This document shows, in pieces, positions 9,432-21,300 of a DNA stretch of 64,000 nt. Source of the stretch: Eimeria necatrix (taxonomy: Eukaryota; Apicomplexa; Conoidasida; Eucoccidiorida; Eimeriidae); the NCBI RefSeq assembly GCF_000499385.1, contig NW_013655303.1, positions 1 to 64,000 on the forward strand. The letters are read 5' to 3'. How positions within the stretch are numbered: the stretch's first letter is position 1; each line of letters begins with the position of its first letter. Both the position numbers and the translations under genes were made by a program. A model generated the notes under the pieces. That model worked only from the letters and a program-made list of their open reading frames with translations, was not told where the DNA came from and did not search any database.

Positions 9432-11422
9432 GCTGCGGATACTGATGCTGCTGCTGGTGTTGCTGGTGCTGGTGCTGGTGCTGTTGTTGCTGCTGCTGCT
9501 GCTGCCTCTGCTGCTGCTGCTGCTCGCGCTGCAGCTCCTGCAGCTGCTGCTGCTGCTGCAGCGCAGCAGCAATTGAATTCAAAAATCTATCGGCGGAAGG
9601 GTCTTGGGGGGCCCCCGGGCCCTCGATGGAAATCACTTCTACAGGGGGGGCCCTCCGCTGTTTGCCTGCAGCAGCAGCAGAAGTGCATTTTGGAGGATTT
9701 CTTTTTAATAATTCATTAATGCATTTAATAAAACAATAAAGCAAAAGAATAGACTAGTAGCTGAACAAAGATGGCTCAATAGGCCCTTTATAGCATTTAA
9801 AAATATTTAAAAACAATTAAATGAAGCTAAGTTGTTTTAAATTCATTTAAATGGTCTTTTAAAGCACTTGAAAATTTTTAAAAGCACTTTAGAGCTTTTT
9901 AAAGCGTTCTGAAGCATTTAAATGCTCTTTAAAAGCGTTTTAAAAATGCTTCCTTCCAAAATATACAAATATTAAAATTTTAAATTAAATGCTGTTTTCT
10001 AAAATGCAAAATGAGGCCCGCACAAGGCCTAGAGCGCTTGGGGTGTATGTACACCTCAGGGCCAGCACAAAATGCAGAATTTGAAAATAAAAGAAATTGC
10101 AATTAAATGCATTTTTATAATTCATTTAATCTTTCTAAAAGATACAAAAGGTCACATTGAATTAAAGTTGAAGAATTTTCATTAAAATTAAAATAAATCC
10201 ATTAATGCATTCAAAATTAAGAAGGGTTTTTGGCTGCACATTGCCGAGGGTTTTTTATTTTATGTTTGCGGATTTTAATTGTTTTAATTAATTTACCTTT
10301 TATTTATTTTTGTGATATGTTTATCGTTTATTTACAAATAAATGACAAACAAATAATAAAAGCAAATAAAGTATTATTTAAATGAATTATTATTTATTTA
10401 TTTTTACCATTTGTTTATCATTTATTTGTTTTTTAGTTTTTGTTTTCAGCACTTTTTCTTTTTTTGCATTTGTTCAGCTTCTTGGCAATTCTTTTTTCTT
10501 TTTTTTGACTTATTTATTGTTAATTATTACTAATTATTATTTATTATTATTTTTAATTATTTATTTTTAAATAAATAACTAAAAACTTAAAGTGCTCTTC
10601 TGCTTGCCTGCAGCAGCAGCAAGAGAAACAGCTTGGGGCAGCAACACGTCTCCTGCAGCATACAAACCCCGCAAACCCTAAACCCTAAACCCTAAACCCT
10701 AAACCCTAAACCCTTAACGCCAAACCCTCGGTTTTGATGGCTCCGAGGGTGCCCGCTCTGCCTGTCTGCCTCGGGCGGAAGCCAGTTTACGGCACGCTGC
10801 AAACCCGCTATTAGGGTTTGGGGTTTACTAGGGTTTAGGGTTTATCAGGGTTTAGGGTTTAGGGTTTAGGGTTTACGTATTTCTGCCAAACGCTCTAAAG
10901 TAAAGCTACTGGGGCCATTGTCGTAAGGCAGAGTCAACCGCCAATTAACTGTGGGGGCCCCCTGAGCTGGGGGGCCCCCCGGGTCATCTTGGGGGCCCCC
11001 AAAGTCATCTGTGGGGCCCCACAGGCCACTGTGGGGCCCCCCAAAATCACCTGTGGGGCCCCACAGGCCACTGTGGGGGGCCCCAAAACTGTCTGTGGGG
11101 CCCCACAAGCCACTGGGGGGCCCCCCAAAATTGTCTGGGGGGCCCCACAAGCCACTGGGGGGGCCCCCAAAGCCATGTGTGGGGCCCCACAGGCCACTGT
11201 GGGGGCCCCCCGAGACACCTGAGAGGCCCCACTCCTCTGAGAGGGGCCTCTCACCATTTGAAGGGGGCCCCCCAGCCTCTGGGGGCCCCATTTGGTCATA
11301 TTGGGGGGCCCCCCTAGGCACTGTGGGGCCCCCAGAGGGGGCCCCCACGGTACCCAGGGGGGCCCCCTCTTCTGTGTGGGGCACCCCATCGGCCTCGAGG
11401 GCCCCCCCGGGGGACAGGGGCC

Positions 11423-11465
<43 letters not shown>

Positions 11466-12394
11466 TGCTGCCACGTCTGCGGTGGCCCCTAAACCCTCAG
11501 GGCTAAACCCTAGCCGCAGCAGCTGCTGCACTGCAGCAGCAGCAGAAGCTGGCGTTGCTGCTGTCACCTCCAGGGCCCCTTCCTCTTCTGCTGCAGCAAG
11601 CCACTTCAGCAGCAGCTTCTCTTCTGCGCACGCACGCAAACCCTAAACCCTAAACCCTAAACCCTAAACCCTAAACCCTCGAGGGCTCGAGACTTCCGGG
11701 CTCGCGCGACGCCGCTCCGCCCAGCCCTGCCCAGCCTCCGCCCCCCGCCAAACACCTAGGGTTTAGGGTTTAGGGTTTAGGGTTTAGGGTTTGCAGGCGT
11801 CCTACCCACGAAGCTGGAGTTGGGGCCCCCCGCCACTTTAAACACTTTTAAATGTGCTTTATCTTTTTCAACAAACCCTGAAATGTACCCTAAACCCTCG
11901 CCTTCGCCATTGTACGCAAGGTAAGTAATATCACCAGAGGGGGGCCCCCGTGGGGGCCCCCCGGGGGCCCCCCGGTGGGGGCCCTCCTGGGGGCCCCACA
12001 CGGGGGCCCCCATGGCGCTGTGTGTGGGGCTCTCCTGGGGGCCCCCCTGGGGGCCCCCGGGGGGGCCCCCCTGGGGGCCCCCCGGGGGGCCCCCGGGGGG
12101 GCCCCCGGGGGCCCCCTCGGGATGGAGAAGCTCCTGAAGGGTACCTAAACCCTCACTTTGTCGGATTTGTTCTGCTATTGAACGCCCCCAAGTGGCTAGA
12201 TGGTGGGGCACTCTGTAGAAGCCCACAGAGAACTCCAGAGGGTCTGTTGCTGCATGCAAGTTGCTGAAGAGCTGGTGGAGGAGTTCGCTGCTTTCGCTTG
12301 CGCGCGCAGCAGCAGCAGCGGCGCTGCTGCTGCTGCTGCTGCTGCAGCAGCAGCAGCAGCAAACCGCAAAGAACCGCCTCCAGCGGGGCCCCAT
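9244..12394 (-). CDS. Hypothetical protein with 14-residue GlyLeuTrpGlyPro repeats, 3 exons
   Basis: Minus-strand exons 12394-11806, 11623-10877 and 9665-9244 join in phase 1 twice, giving about 585 aa. Exon 1 has a helical segment (SSELLHQLFSNLHAATDP), Gly/Pro repeats and a strand-rich segment ending LGYISGFVEKDKAHLKVFKV. Exon 2 starts EEKLLLKWLAAAEEEG, has a Gln run, then several 14-residue repeats of the form SGLWGPxDxFGGP encoded by 42-bp units, then VNWRLTLPYDNG. Exon 3 has a Gln/His run and a charged coiled-coil (ITERLEEEMKRKEEEMMQ). No family is recognised. The large last intron (10876-9666) holds AT-rich sequence, TTTAGGG repeats and a near copy of the GTGTACGTACAC palindrome; an extra exon there cannot be excluded. 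The start is uncertain because the first 30 residues are Cys/Ser/Ala runs, and an upstream exon may exist. Confidence 0.55.
10985..11215 (-). repeat. 42-bp coding tandem repeat centred on a GGGGCCCC palindrome
   Basis: Units 42 bp long encode the 14-residue SGLWGP repeat of the minus-strand gene. Copies of the 16-bp perfect palindrome CTGTGGGGCCCCACAG lie at 11009-11024 and 11051-11066, exactly one period apart. Related GGGGGCCCCC runs fill the Gly/Pro-coding part of exon 1 (11935-12120). Confidence 0.8.
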
Positions 12395-12539
12395 CGGCTT
12401 CGAGGCCCCCAACAATTCGCACGGACTAAAATGATAAACCCTGCCTTGTCGGTTGCAGCATCATCAGCAGCGGCGTGGCTCCGCGCGCCTCAAACCCTAA
12501 ACCCTAAACCCTAGACCGTAAACCCTAAACCCTCTTCGC

Positions 12540-12771
12540 AGAGCAACCCGGCCTGTGCTTTCCCTTAAAGCGGCAGAGGCAGGCCGCGCGCCGGTGCCAG
12601 CCGAGCCCAGAGTTCGGTTTCGTTCACCAGAGAACTCAATTGGTACGCCAAATTAGGGTTTAGGGTTTAGGGTTTAGGGTTTCAGCTTTGTGGCCCTATT
12701 TCCAGAACAACCGATGCTGCGCCAGCGGCGCTGCAGCGGTTTCTGGAGATCGGGGGCCCCCTACAGCCAAT
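12540..12771. other. Ambiguous short coding-like segments between telomere-like repeats
   Basis: On the plus strand, frames 12541-12640 (ending at a GTACGC donor) and 12686-12771 (after a TTTAGGG-CAG acceptor, ending in TAA) stay open. On the minus strand, 12640-12560 reads QLSSLVNETELWARLAP, which could be an upstream exon of the 9244-12394 gene. Strand and use cannot be settled from sequence alone. Confidence 0.25.
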
Positions 12772-12899
12772 TTTAAGAAATTTTTTCTCAAATTCTTGAA
12801 GTTTAGAGTTTATTTAATTAATAAAAAAGAGGGGTTTGCAGCAGGTAGGGTCTGGCGGCTCCCGCGCTCACTGAGTGCTGCTAGGGTGCCAGCGCCAGC

Positions 12900-15800
12900 C
12901 TTGCGGGGAAAGGGGGTAAAAATAGATAAATGACATACTGTTGGAATCAAAATCAAAAAAGAAAGACATTTGCAAAATAATATTGGAGTTAAGGCGCTCG
13001 ATTAAGGGCAGATCACGCGGTAGAGTGTCTTTGCGTTGCCGCTCGCAGTATCGGCTCTGCAGCCTCCAATCTGCATACACCTCAAGTTCCCTCTTTTTTC
13101 CTAGTTTTCCCTCGCTAAATCAATTTAATTTGAAGGAATAGTGATTTAGAAGCAGTTTTTTTCCATCAACTCTGCGTAAAAACGCAGCCCTGGCGCACTT
13201 CAACGCTGGGCAGGCAGGCCCGTGTTCGGTTTCCTCTTTCCTCGTTCCCCCCTGTACATGCATTTCTTTGCAATGCACTTCTCCATTTTAGCATTATTCC
13301 CCTTTTATTCAAGTTTAAATTCAATTACAGGGTTCTTCTTGCCCTGCTACGCTAATTCCGCCGAGCCACTTGCTAGACTAAGTGCCCAGCCCAAGTTTGC
13401 AAGAAGAAGGTAACAGGAAATCAACTTTTATCCATTTCACACAGTAACTAGCCGTCATTAATGGATTTAGAAGGCTAAAGGAGCCTCTCCTTTTCTGTTT
13501 TCAGAGCTGTCTCGCGGGATTTCCCCTTCCTCATTTCTCGCTGAGTCAACGCCTGGAAGTAGTATTTTTAGTTTTTCCACAGAGGCCAAAGCGCCCACAA
13601 GAACCCTCACTGTGGACGCGGGAGGCCTGGGAATATGACTAAACATCTTTGGCCTATGCCCTGCCAGTTTGAGTCTTTCTTTCCTTCTGCAAAACCGAAA
13701 AAGTAATATCAGGACTAGGGTCACTTCTGCTTTCTAGTGATGGGCGGCGTCTGCGTGCATGCAGCCGAAGACTTTATCAACTAAATGACATTCGAGCTTC
13801 GATTTAGGTCTTTTGCCTTCCAATTTAGAGCCGGTCTCCTCCATTCTTTGGCTTCGCTTCGAAGCAGTTTAGCTTCCCTTCAGTCCCAGGCACCCTCTAA
13901 AGGCTTGCTGCCTGAGCGTGGCCACCTCATTCATCTTCCACTGCAACTGCATGCATTACAACTGCATGCATTCTACTTCATGTACTCCACCTTTTTCCCA
14001 CTTTGGCTCACCCGAAGTCTCGATAAAGGTCCCTGCCTTAGAATAAGAGTTCCTATTGACAGCCTTGCCGTTTTGTTCTCATAAGAACGCGAACAAGAGC
14101 CGAAAGGAGCCTCGAAGAGAGTTTTTGTAGCGATTTTAACTTTCAAAATAGACGGTTGAATTTGCTGTTGCCACTTTTACGCCTGCAGAGTTTCTAGAGC
14201 CACGCTGGGCAGCAGAAAGAGATATTTGGGGAGAGCTCTTCTTCAGACTGCTGGACTCACTGAACAGAAGAAGCACGAAAGAGCCAGCAGCAAGCTCTAG
14301 CAATATTGTCTGGCTGTAGAGATTAAAACGTCCTTTTTTGTTGCTGCGCAGCACCGAGACTGCTTCTGTACTTTTGTGCAAAACTAAAACTATAAACGAG
14401 AAGCTACAGACTACAAAACAAACCAGGCTGCTTCTTGCATACTAGCTTTAAAATGGACTCACGTCTTCCCCCAGCTGGTGAAACTGAAAGCAGTTTTAGG
14501 GAATCATCAACCATAGAGCAGGACTACGAGGGGTAGACGGTCAACTTGCAGGATGACTCCATGGGCTGGAGAGGCGTCAGATGAGTTGGTGCCGTTCCTT
14601 AGATTTGAGGGTTTTCAAGCCCGTTACTAGAATATCAAGAAGCAGTCCGCCTCCCTTAACGAGGCATGCCGTGGTCGTTCATAAATGGATCTCCTAAGCA
14701 AACTTAAGCTCCGTCTGAGTCAGGAGGGAAAGCCAGCTTATCTTCAGAGTCCTCAATTAACGAGGAGCCTTTAAGCAAAGTGAATTAGACATAAGTTTAT
14801 CGCAGATGCTCTAAATGCCCACCCGGTACACTCCGCAGCTTCTTGCCCTAGTTGGGATTTTGTCTTTTGGCCGCTCACATTCCAGGTGGAGCTTAAGCTC
14901 CTCTTTTCGCGTCAAGAGGCCAACAGTAAAGCCTCTTGATGTAGTAGCATATGACAAAGAGACTTTGGATATGATTCTCCGTATGAACAGCACAACACTA
15001 CACTTTCCTGGAAATTGTGCAGGTCGAGCAGCCTCGGCCATTCCCCCTTTCAATTTCTAGCAGGGTAAAAGACACCTTCAGCCTCAACTCGTCCTTTTGC
15101 ATACAGTAGAAATGCTGGTACTTTCTCGAGCTCAGGCACAGAGGGTCACTTTGCTTCTGCCTCTGCCCAAAATGGCCACATGCCTATGGAGAAGGGGTCT
15201 CCAATACCTGTTTGTTGCAAGCCCCCAAAATGCATGCGCAAGTATTTGCGTTGGCATGGGCAAAGCCAAGGGGAAAGAGCTCCAGGGGAGTTCGCTGAAG
15301 CAGGGCTCTTGAAGGCGACAAGCAGTTTTCTTTGCCCGCGCGTCAAGGTAGCTGCCTGCTTCGGGGCGAAGCTTCGGGGGCATTTTCATTAAAGGCCATT
15401 TCCCAAGGCTCAGCTCCCGGGGAAAAGTGTGTTAGTGTCGGGTGGACAAGAGTCAAAAGAAATGATTTCAAATGCTTTTCTTTGCTGGGCCGAAGCCCCG
15501 CTAGGCCAGCCCCTCCCCCCCGGGCCCAGGCGCCCTCGCGCAGCCAGGCCTCTCAAGGTCGACACTCACCTCCACTTACGCATGCAGAGTCTTCGCCGCT
15601 GGCTGCAGGCGGAAGGAAGCCAGGGGATATCTCTTGGCTCAGGCTTCTGCGAAACGGAGGAAGAGTGACCAGGAAGGCGCCCTGCAGATTAAAAGAGTTG
15701 CTAACTAGGCAAAGTGGCTGAAGTCGGGAGGAAGCTGGCCAGTTTAAGCTGAAAGAAAATGGTCTGGGATGCTTAGGTTCCGGCTGAATGTTACCGAGAC

Positions 15801-17540
15801 CTAAACAGTGGGGAAGAACTGAAGTAATAGTACTTTTCTCTGTTTAAGTTTGATTTCAGTGACTGATGCATGGATGAACAGATGTCCAGGGGAGTAGCAG
15901 ACAAATGCATAGGAGGATGCCACGGGGTGATTGCGCCCAAGCTGAAACTGGATGTAGGGATAAGGCTTTCGCGCTGCTTGTTGGCTCTCCTGACAGCAGA
16001 ATTTAAAAGTTAGAAGTCTTTTTACTTGTTTCTGCATGCCTGATGCATTCGGGTGGGACTATTTGTGAGCCAGTAAGCCCACAGCAGGGATGCAGCTCCG
16101 GGGCCAGTGGCTGTAGGGAGTCTGTTGCCAGTGGAACCCTCGAACCTGCACAGGGTTACCTGCACAGGGTTTCTTTTAGTATACAATGGGCTCAACAAGG
16201 ACCAATGCAGCCAGACGGCAAAAACAAAACTTCATTGGAAATATTCACAAAGCACTTCAGCGGTAAACTTGAACTTAGACTGATGGGAGTACTCAATGCG
16301 TTCTGAGCAATCATGACGAATCTATAGCTTTATTTATAGGGATTGATAATAGCAGCTGAGGGCGTGTTGAAAGAATGTACACGATTTCTTGATAAAGCAC
16401 TGGAGAGATTATAGACAAACCAAATATTAACTAAAACTGCGAAGTGCAAATTGGCACGGCAAAAGGCTGAGTGTGTGGGGTTCTCCACTTGGGCAAAAGA
16501 TGTGCATTCAGCTCGGGAAAAGGACAAAGATTGCTTTGCGTGGCTTGTTCAGCTATACAATGCTTTCTCAAGGTAGAAATGTAAATTGGGCAAGAAATAG
16601 CTCTCAGATATGCAGCTCTTGCACATCCGCTGAGGCCAAGCAGTTGTTCGTTCTGTCTTTAAACACTAAAAGACTACGTAGACACTTCGGTACAAAGGTA
16701 CGTTCAGCGCAGATCTCCGAAGGCGCTTTATCTTGAGTAAAGCAGCAGATACAGAAGTTCATTTTGCCCTCAGAATGGTGAGCAACTGTATCAGGACTTC
16801 AGTGGATCTACTCTTGAGCCACTTGCTATTCGAGCAGTGGCTAATAGTTCTTTCAAAATGCTCCTTTAATCTCTCAAGGCGTCTGTGGATGTGGCACCGC
16901 AGCAGTTCTTGAATTTCACTTATGGCACGAGGCTTCTTTTCCAAATTTTAGGAGTTATTCTTTAGAAGCTCTTTGACTTTTACCTAAAGCCTCGAAAGGA
17001 CAGCCAACAAGTCCAAAGCTATGATCTACACAAACCTAAATACTTGCATCAAGGCATTTTAAAGTCAGTTGCTTGGGTGTGAAAGCAGCAAGAAACGGAC
17101 ACTTGTTGCTTTTGGTGGCAACAGGCCAGGGAATGGAACACTCACATACGTGGTCTCGCGCTCCTGTGACGCAGAAATGTCGCTTAGAGATTTACTGAGG
17201 TGGGCTTGTACACTAAATTGAATTATTTGAGCTTATTTAAAAGGAAATAATTATTTCCTTTTAAATAAGCTCTGAAGCACATGCTCAGCAAGCTGGTAGG
17301 AACCGAAAAACATGGAATCCAACAGTTGCAGCTCTTGCGATCACAAGTCTAATAACCAGACTCTGCTTCGCGGGTGCTCTTGTTGTTATATTTTTTAAAG
17401 CTAATTAAACATATTTTTGCATTTTTGAAACTGTCTGCTGCAACTTACCGTTTTGCTTTTCTGAGAAGACTGAATTCGATGCTCGGATCGTTGCTGCATT
17501 GAGACTCTGCACGATCTCGCCTGAGCGCTGCTTCGACTGT
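12900..17540. other. Repeat-free island with no recognised gene
   Basis: This stretch lacks CAG runs, TTTAGGG units and AGCT arrays, unlike the sequence on both sides. Open frames are short (under 130 codons) and lack protein-like composition or domain motifs. It resembles the repeat-poor sequence seen after 33 kb. No RNA gene was recognised. Confidence 0.5.
17230..17273. repeat. Perfect 44-bp inverted repeat without spacer
   Basis: The 22-base arm beginning GAGCTTATTTAAAAGG is followed directly by its exact reverse complement, so the whole 44 bp is a perfect palindrome. It lies in the repeat-free island, far from any gene. A transcript would form a full hairpin; DNA could extrude a cruciform. 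Confidence 0.95.
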
Positions 17541-17689
17541 TCAAAACAAATGCCTAGGGGCAAATAATTAACATACTAAATAGATTCCAAACACAATTAC
17601 AAATATGCTTATGTGACCATTTGACCGGTGGACCACCGACTGCAGCAACAGGAGCTACTGGGGCTGCAAAGCCATCCACTGCAACACGA

Positions 17690-18180
17690 GCTTCAGGCTC
17701 TATTCCGCAGCAGCAGAAGCTGCAGCAGCAGCAGAAGCAACACGTTCTGCAGCACCAGCTCCACAACAAGCCTGAGCAGGAATAGTTCCCGCTGCAGCAT
17801 CGGCGGAAGCTGAATGCGCTCTGGAGAGGGGGCAGGGTGGAGGCAGCAACAACAGCAGCAGCAGCAGCACGTGCATCAGCAGGTGGTGAAGCACTAATAA
17901 CGGCACTAGTGGGCACAGCGACAGCAGCAGCAGCAGCAGCAGCAGCGGCAACAGGAGAGGCCTTGGCAACAATGCGGCAGTGAAAATGCTGCGGTAGCAG
18001 AGGCCACAGCAGCAGCAGCAGCAGCAGTAGCAGCGGGAGCGCCAGCAACTGCAACAGCCTCCGTAGCAGGAGGGTTTTTTGGTGCCTTTTTTTAATGCAG
18101 CAGCAGCAGCAGCAGCAGCTGCAGCAGCAACGACAGAAGTGGCAGAGCAGCAGCGGCAGCAGCAGCTGGGAATCTGCTCT
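17690..18180. repeat. CAG/CTG triplet-rich block, coding status unclear
   Basis: Interrupted CAG/GCA/AGC runs. A minus frame reads GIEPEARVAVDGFAAPVAPV around 17700-17640 and could be coding, but no splice-consistent gene could be built on either strand. It ends about 120 bp before the ABHD-type gene. Confidence 0.5.
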
Positions 18181-18302
18181 TTTTTCAGTTTTCCCCGGAG
18201 AACGCACGGACTTTTTAAAGGCTTTTTGGAAAGACAGACGGGCAAGCTTTAGGGTTTAGGGTTTAGGCCTTGGGAGCTAGGGTTTAGGGTTTAGGAGCCA
18301 GG

Positions 18303-21300
18303 ATGCCTCGGTGTTCTCGGGCGGGAGTTATTTTGTCTCGCGTCGGCCTAGTGGGCAGTTTGCTGCTGCTGGTTACTCTTGGTAAGAAAAAGGACTTTTT
18401 TTGTTTGTCTTTTCTTTATATTTCCTTTAATTCTCTTTGTAATACAAATGCATTAGAAAGAACTTGTAGCTGCTGCGGCTGCATTGGTCCATCTGCAGGT
18501 AGCGTGGCAGCTAGCTAGCTGGCTAGCTAGCTAGCTAGCTAGCTGTTGAGCTGTTTGATATGTCAGTTGTGTTGCTCTCTGCCTGCGTAGCTGACCCGTA
18601 GCTGTCCCAGCCAGCTAGCTAGCCGGGCGTTTAGCTATCTAACTATCTGGACTCGAGCCTCGCGAATTAAAGGGCAAGCTTTCGAAATAAGCAGCTAGCT
18701 AGCTAGCTAGCTAGCTAGCCATCTTCGAGAAACGCGTGCGTGTTGTTGTGTCTCAGGCTTGCTGTGGTGGTTCCAAGAGAAGCTCCTTTTTTTCCCTCAA
18801 AGTCAGCAGGGGCTGAAGAGCATTCATTTCGTTTAAATTGTTTTAATTTATTTTCCAATTACTTTCTTTGGACTTGTTCTTCTCTTTCCCCTTTTACTAT
18901 TTTTGCTTATATTGGTGCAGCCTGCACTGTGCGATTTCGTGCCCCTTCCGCTGCTGTGGCTAGCTCGCTGGCTAGCTAGCTAGCTAGCGAGCTAGCTAGC
19001 TAGGCACAGCAACTGGATGACGCGCTGGCGAGCAAGCCAGATAGCCATGTCAGCTAGTTGTGCTGCTAGCTGGCCAGCCAGATCAGCTAGATAGCCAGCT
19101 AGCTAGCCAGCTGACTGCGCCTGCCAGTGATACAGCAGCTAGCCGCAGCGGCTGCTGGCTAGCCATGCAACACAATAGCCAGCTAGCTACACAGCCAGCA
19201 GCTGTGTGCTTCTGCCTTTTACAGCTTTTCACATTTTCATTGTAGCTTTGTCGATTGTTCGTTGTTTGTTTATCTTATTCTTGCTTTTCTAGTTTTTAGT
19301 TTGTTTTCTTTGTTCGTTATTTGTGTTGTAATTGGTTTCTTTCTGTTTATTTTATTATTATTTTTTTCCTGTTTGCCTTTTGCAGTTCCTTTCGAGTACA
19401 GGACCCCCAAAGAAAACCCTCGCGGTCTACGCAGCCCGGCAGAATGGGGTGGGTTGTGGGTCGAGGGTTTAGGGTTTAGGGTTTAGGGTTTAGTGTTTAG
19501 ACAGGACTTGATGCTTGTGGGTTGGGGTTCAGGGCTAAGGAACGCTGAGGGTTTTGGCTTTGGGAGCGGATCCAAGGGTTTAGGGTTTAGGGTTTAGGGT
19601 TTGCGCAGGCTATAAGTACGACGATGTTGAGCTGACAACTAGGGACAATTTAAAGCTGCACTGTTGGCTGCTGCTAAACCCTAAACCCCAGGAGGTTCCT
19701 ACTTTTATATTCTTTCACGGAAATGCCTCAAGTAAGACACATTTTATGAATGCTTACGTTTTTCCTGATAAACATATAAATTCATGTGAACGCATGCATA
19801 TAAATGTATATATATATATATATATATGTACAAATAGAGATATTTATGCATCTTTCCGTGCATCAAAATGCAGTCCTATTGTTAGATGTATATTTCCATC
19901 TGTCTACATAAGCATCGGTATACATGTGATTGTATATAATATATACAAATTCTATATAGAGTTCATATCCACATATGCACATATTTATTTGCAAATATAT
20001 ATACTATATATTTACGCATCTCTATACAAATACATATAGTGATTTTTTTGCATTTGTGCATACTTCGCATATACTGTATGCAAAAGCACATATGGAAATT
20101 GTGTTGTCTTGTAGTATTATGCTTGAACTATGTTTACAACTATATTTAATATTATACATATATATACATATATATAGGAATATTGTTACATTTATACATG
20201 CGCATATGTCTATATTTAGTAATTATATGTATATATGTGTGAATTGCTGTTTCATTGAGTTTGTTGCATCCTTAGGGTTTAGGTCTTTTGGGTCTAGGGT
20301 TTTACTTTGATTCATATTTGGGCTTGCTTAGTTGAGCATTCATTGGTGGTTTTGGGGGTTTAGTCCTGATTTCGGGTGTACGTACAGCTCTTATTTGACG
20401 TGGTTGGTCTGCCTTTTCGTTTCTCATTGGCATTAATCAAAACGTTTCTTTTGGAATTTTTTCCTTTTTGCAATTTTCTTTTGCTTTCAAGACGAACTCG
20501 CCGGCGCCTACTATCATGTTCATTCTACTCTTGAATTGTTTTGTTAATTGCTTTTCTAATCGGCAGTTTATTTGCTTTTTTTGTTTTGCATCTTTTGCAG
20601 ACTTGGGATTCCACATGCCCCACGCAGACTTCGTGGCGGGCGGCGTGGGGGCAAATGTGCTGGTAGTAGACTACAGGGGGTGAGGAGGCACAAATACAGG
20701 GAGCGGGGAGGATAAATCCACCAATGTCTTTAGTGTCATTATTCAATTCAGCTTTCAATTTGTTGGATTATCATGCACCATCTAATTGTTTCAGTTTGGC
20801 GTTTCTCGGCTTCTATTGCCACCGCAGGCGCATGCGCATTTTAGCCTTCAAAATTAATTCATTTTGAGTTTAGGGAAGCATTCAGTTTGGTTTCTTTTGA
20901 AAGAAAAGGTGCAGAGGCAAATGCTGAAGTTTAGGTTTTTGGGCTTTTGCTTCTGAAGTTGCTGTTTCTAAGGTCTTGCTGCTGCTGCTGCTGCTGCTGC
21001 AGCTGTTGCAATGGCAGCAGTAGTCAGCGGGCATAAAGGTCTACTCAACTGGACTTGGGAATGAGGCGGAGTCAGGAGAAACGGGAAATGTTTTTATTTG
21101 TTTTTGCAGATTTGGAAACAGCCAGGGCACCCCTACAGAAAAGGGTGTATATACAGATGCGGATGCTGCGCTGGACTACATTTTGCAGTGTGAAAAAGTA
21201 AACAACAAAAATGTTTTTCTGTTTGGCCACAGTTTAGGCGGCGCTGTTGCCATTGACCTGGCAAGCCGCAGAGGAGATGAGGTGCGCAGGGCTTAGGGTT

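Noticed and set aside
12980..13080. Possible tRNA-like segment
   Set aside because: GC-rich patches suggested stems, but no acceptor stem or T-loop consensus could be paired.
12941..16944. Many 60-130 codon frames in the repeat-free island
   Set aside because: Length and composition match random open frames; no motifs and no consistent splicing.
19746..20310. Two plus-strand frames rich in Ile/Tyr
   Set aside because: They lie inside hydrolase intron 4; flanking exons match the second copy exactly.
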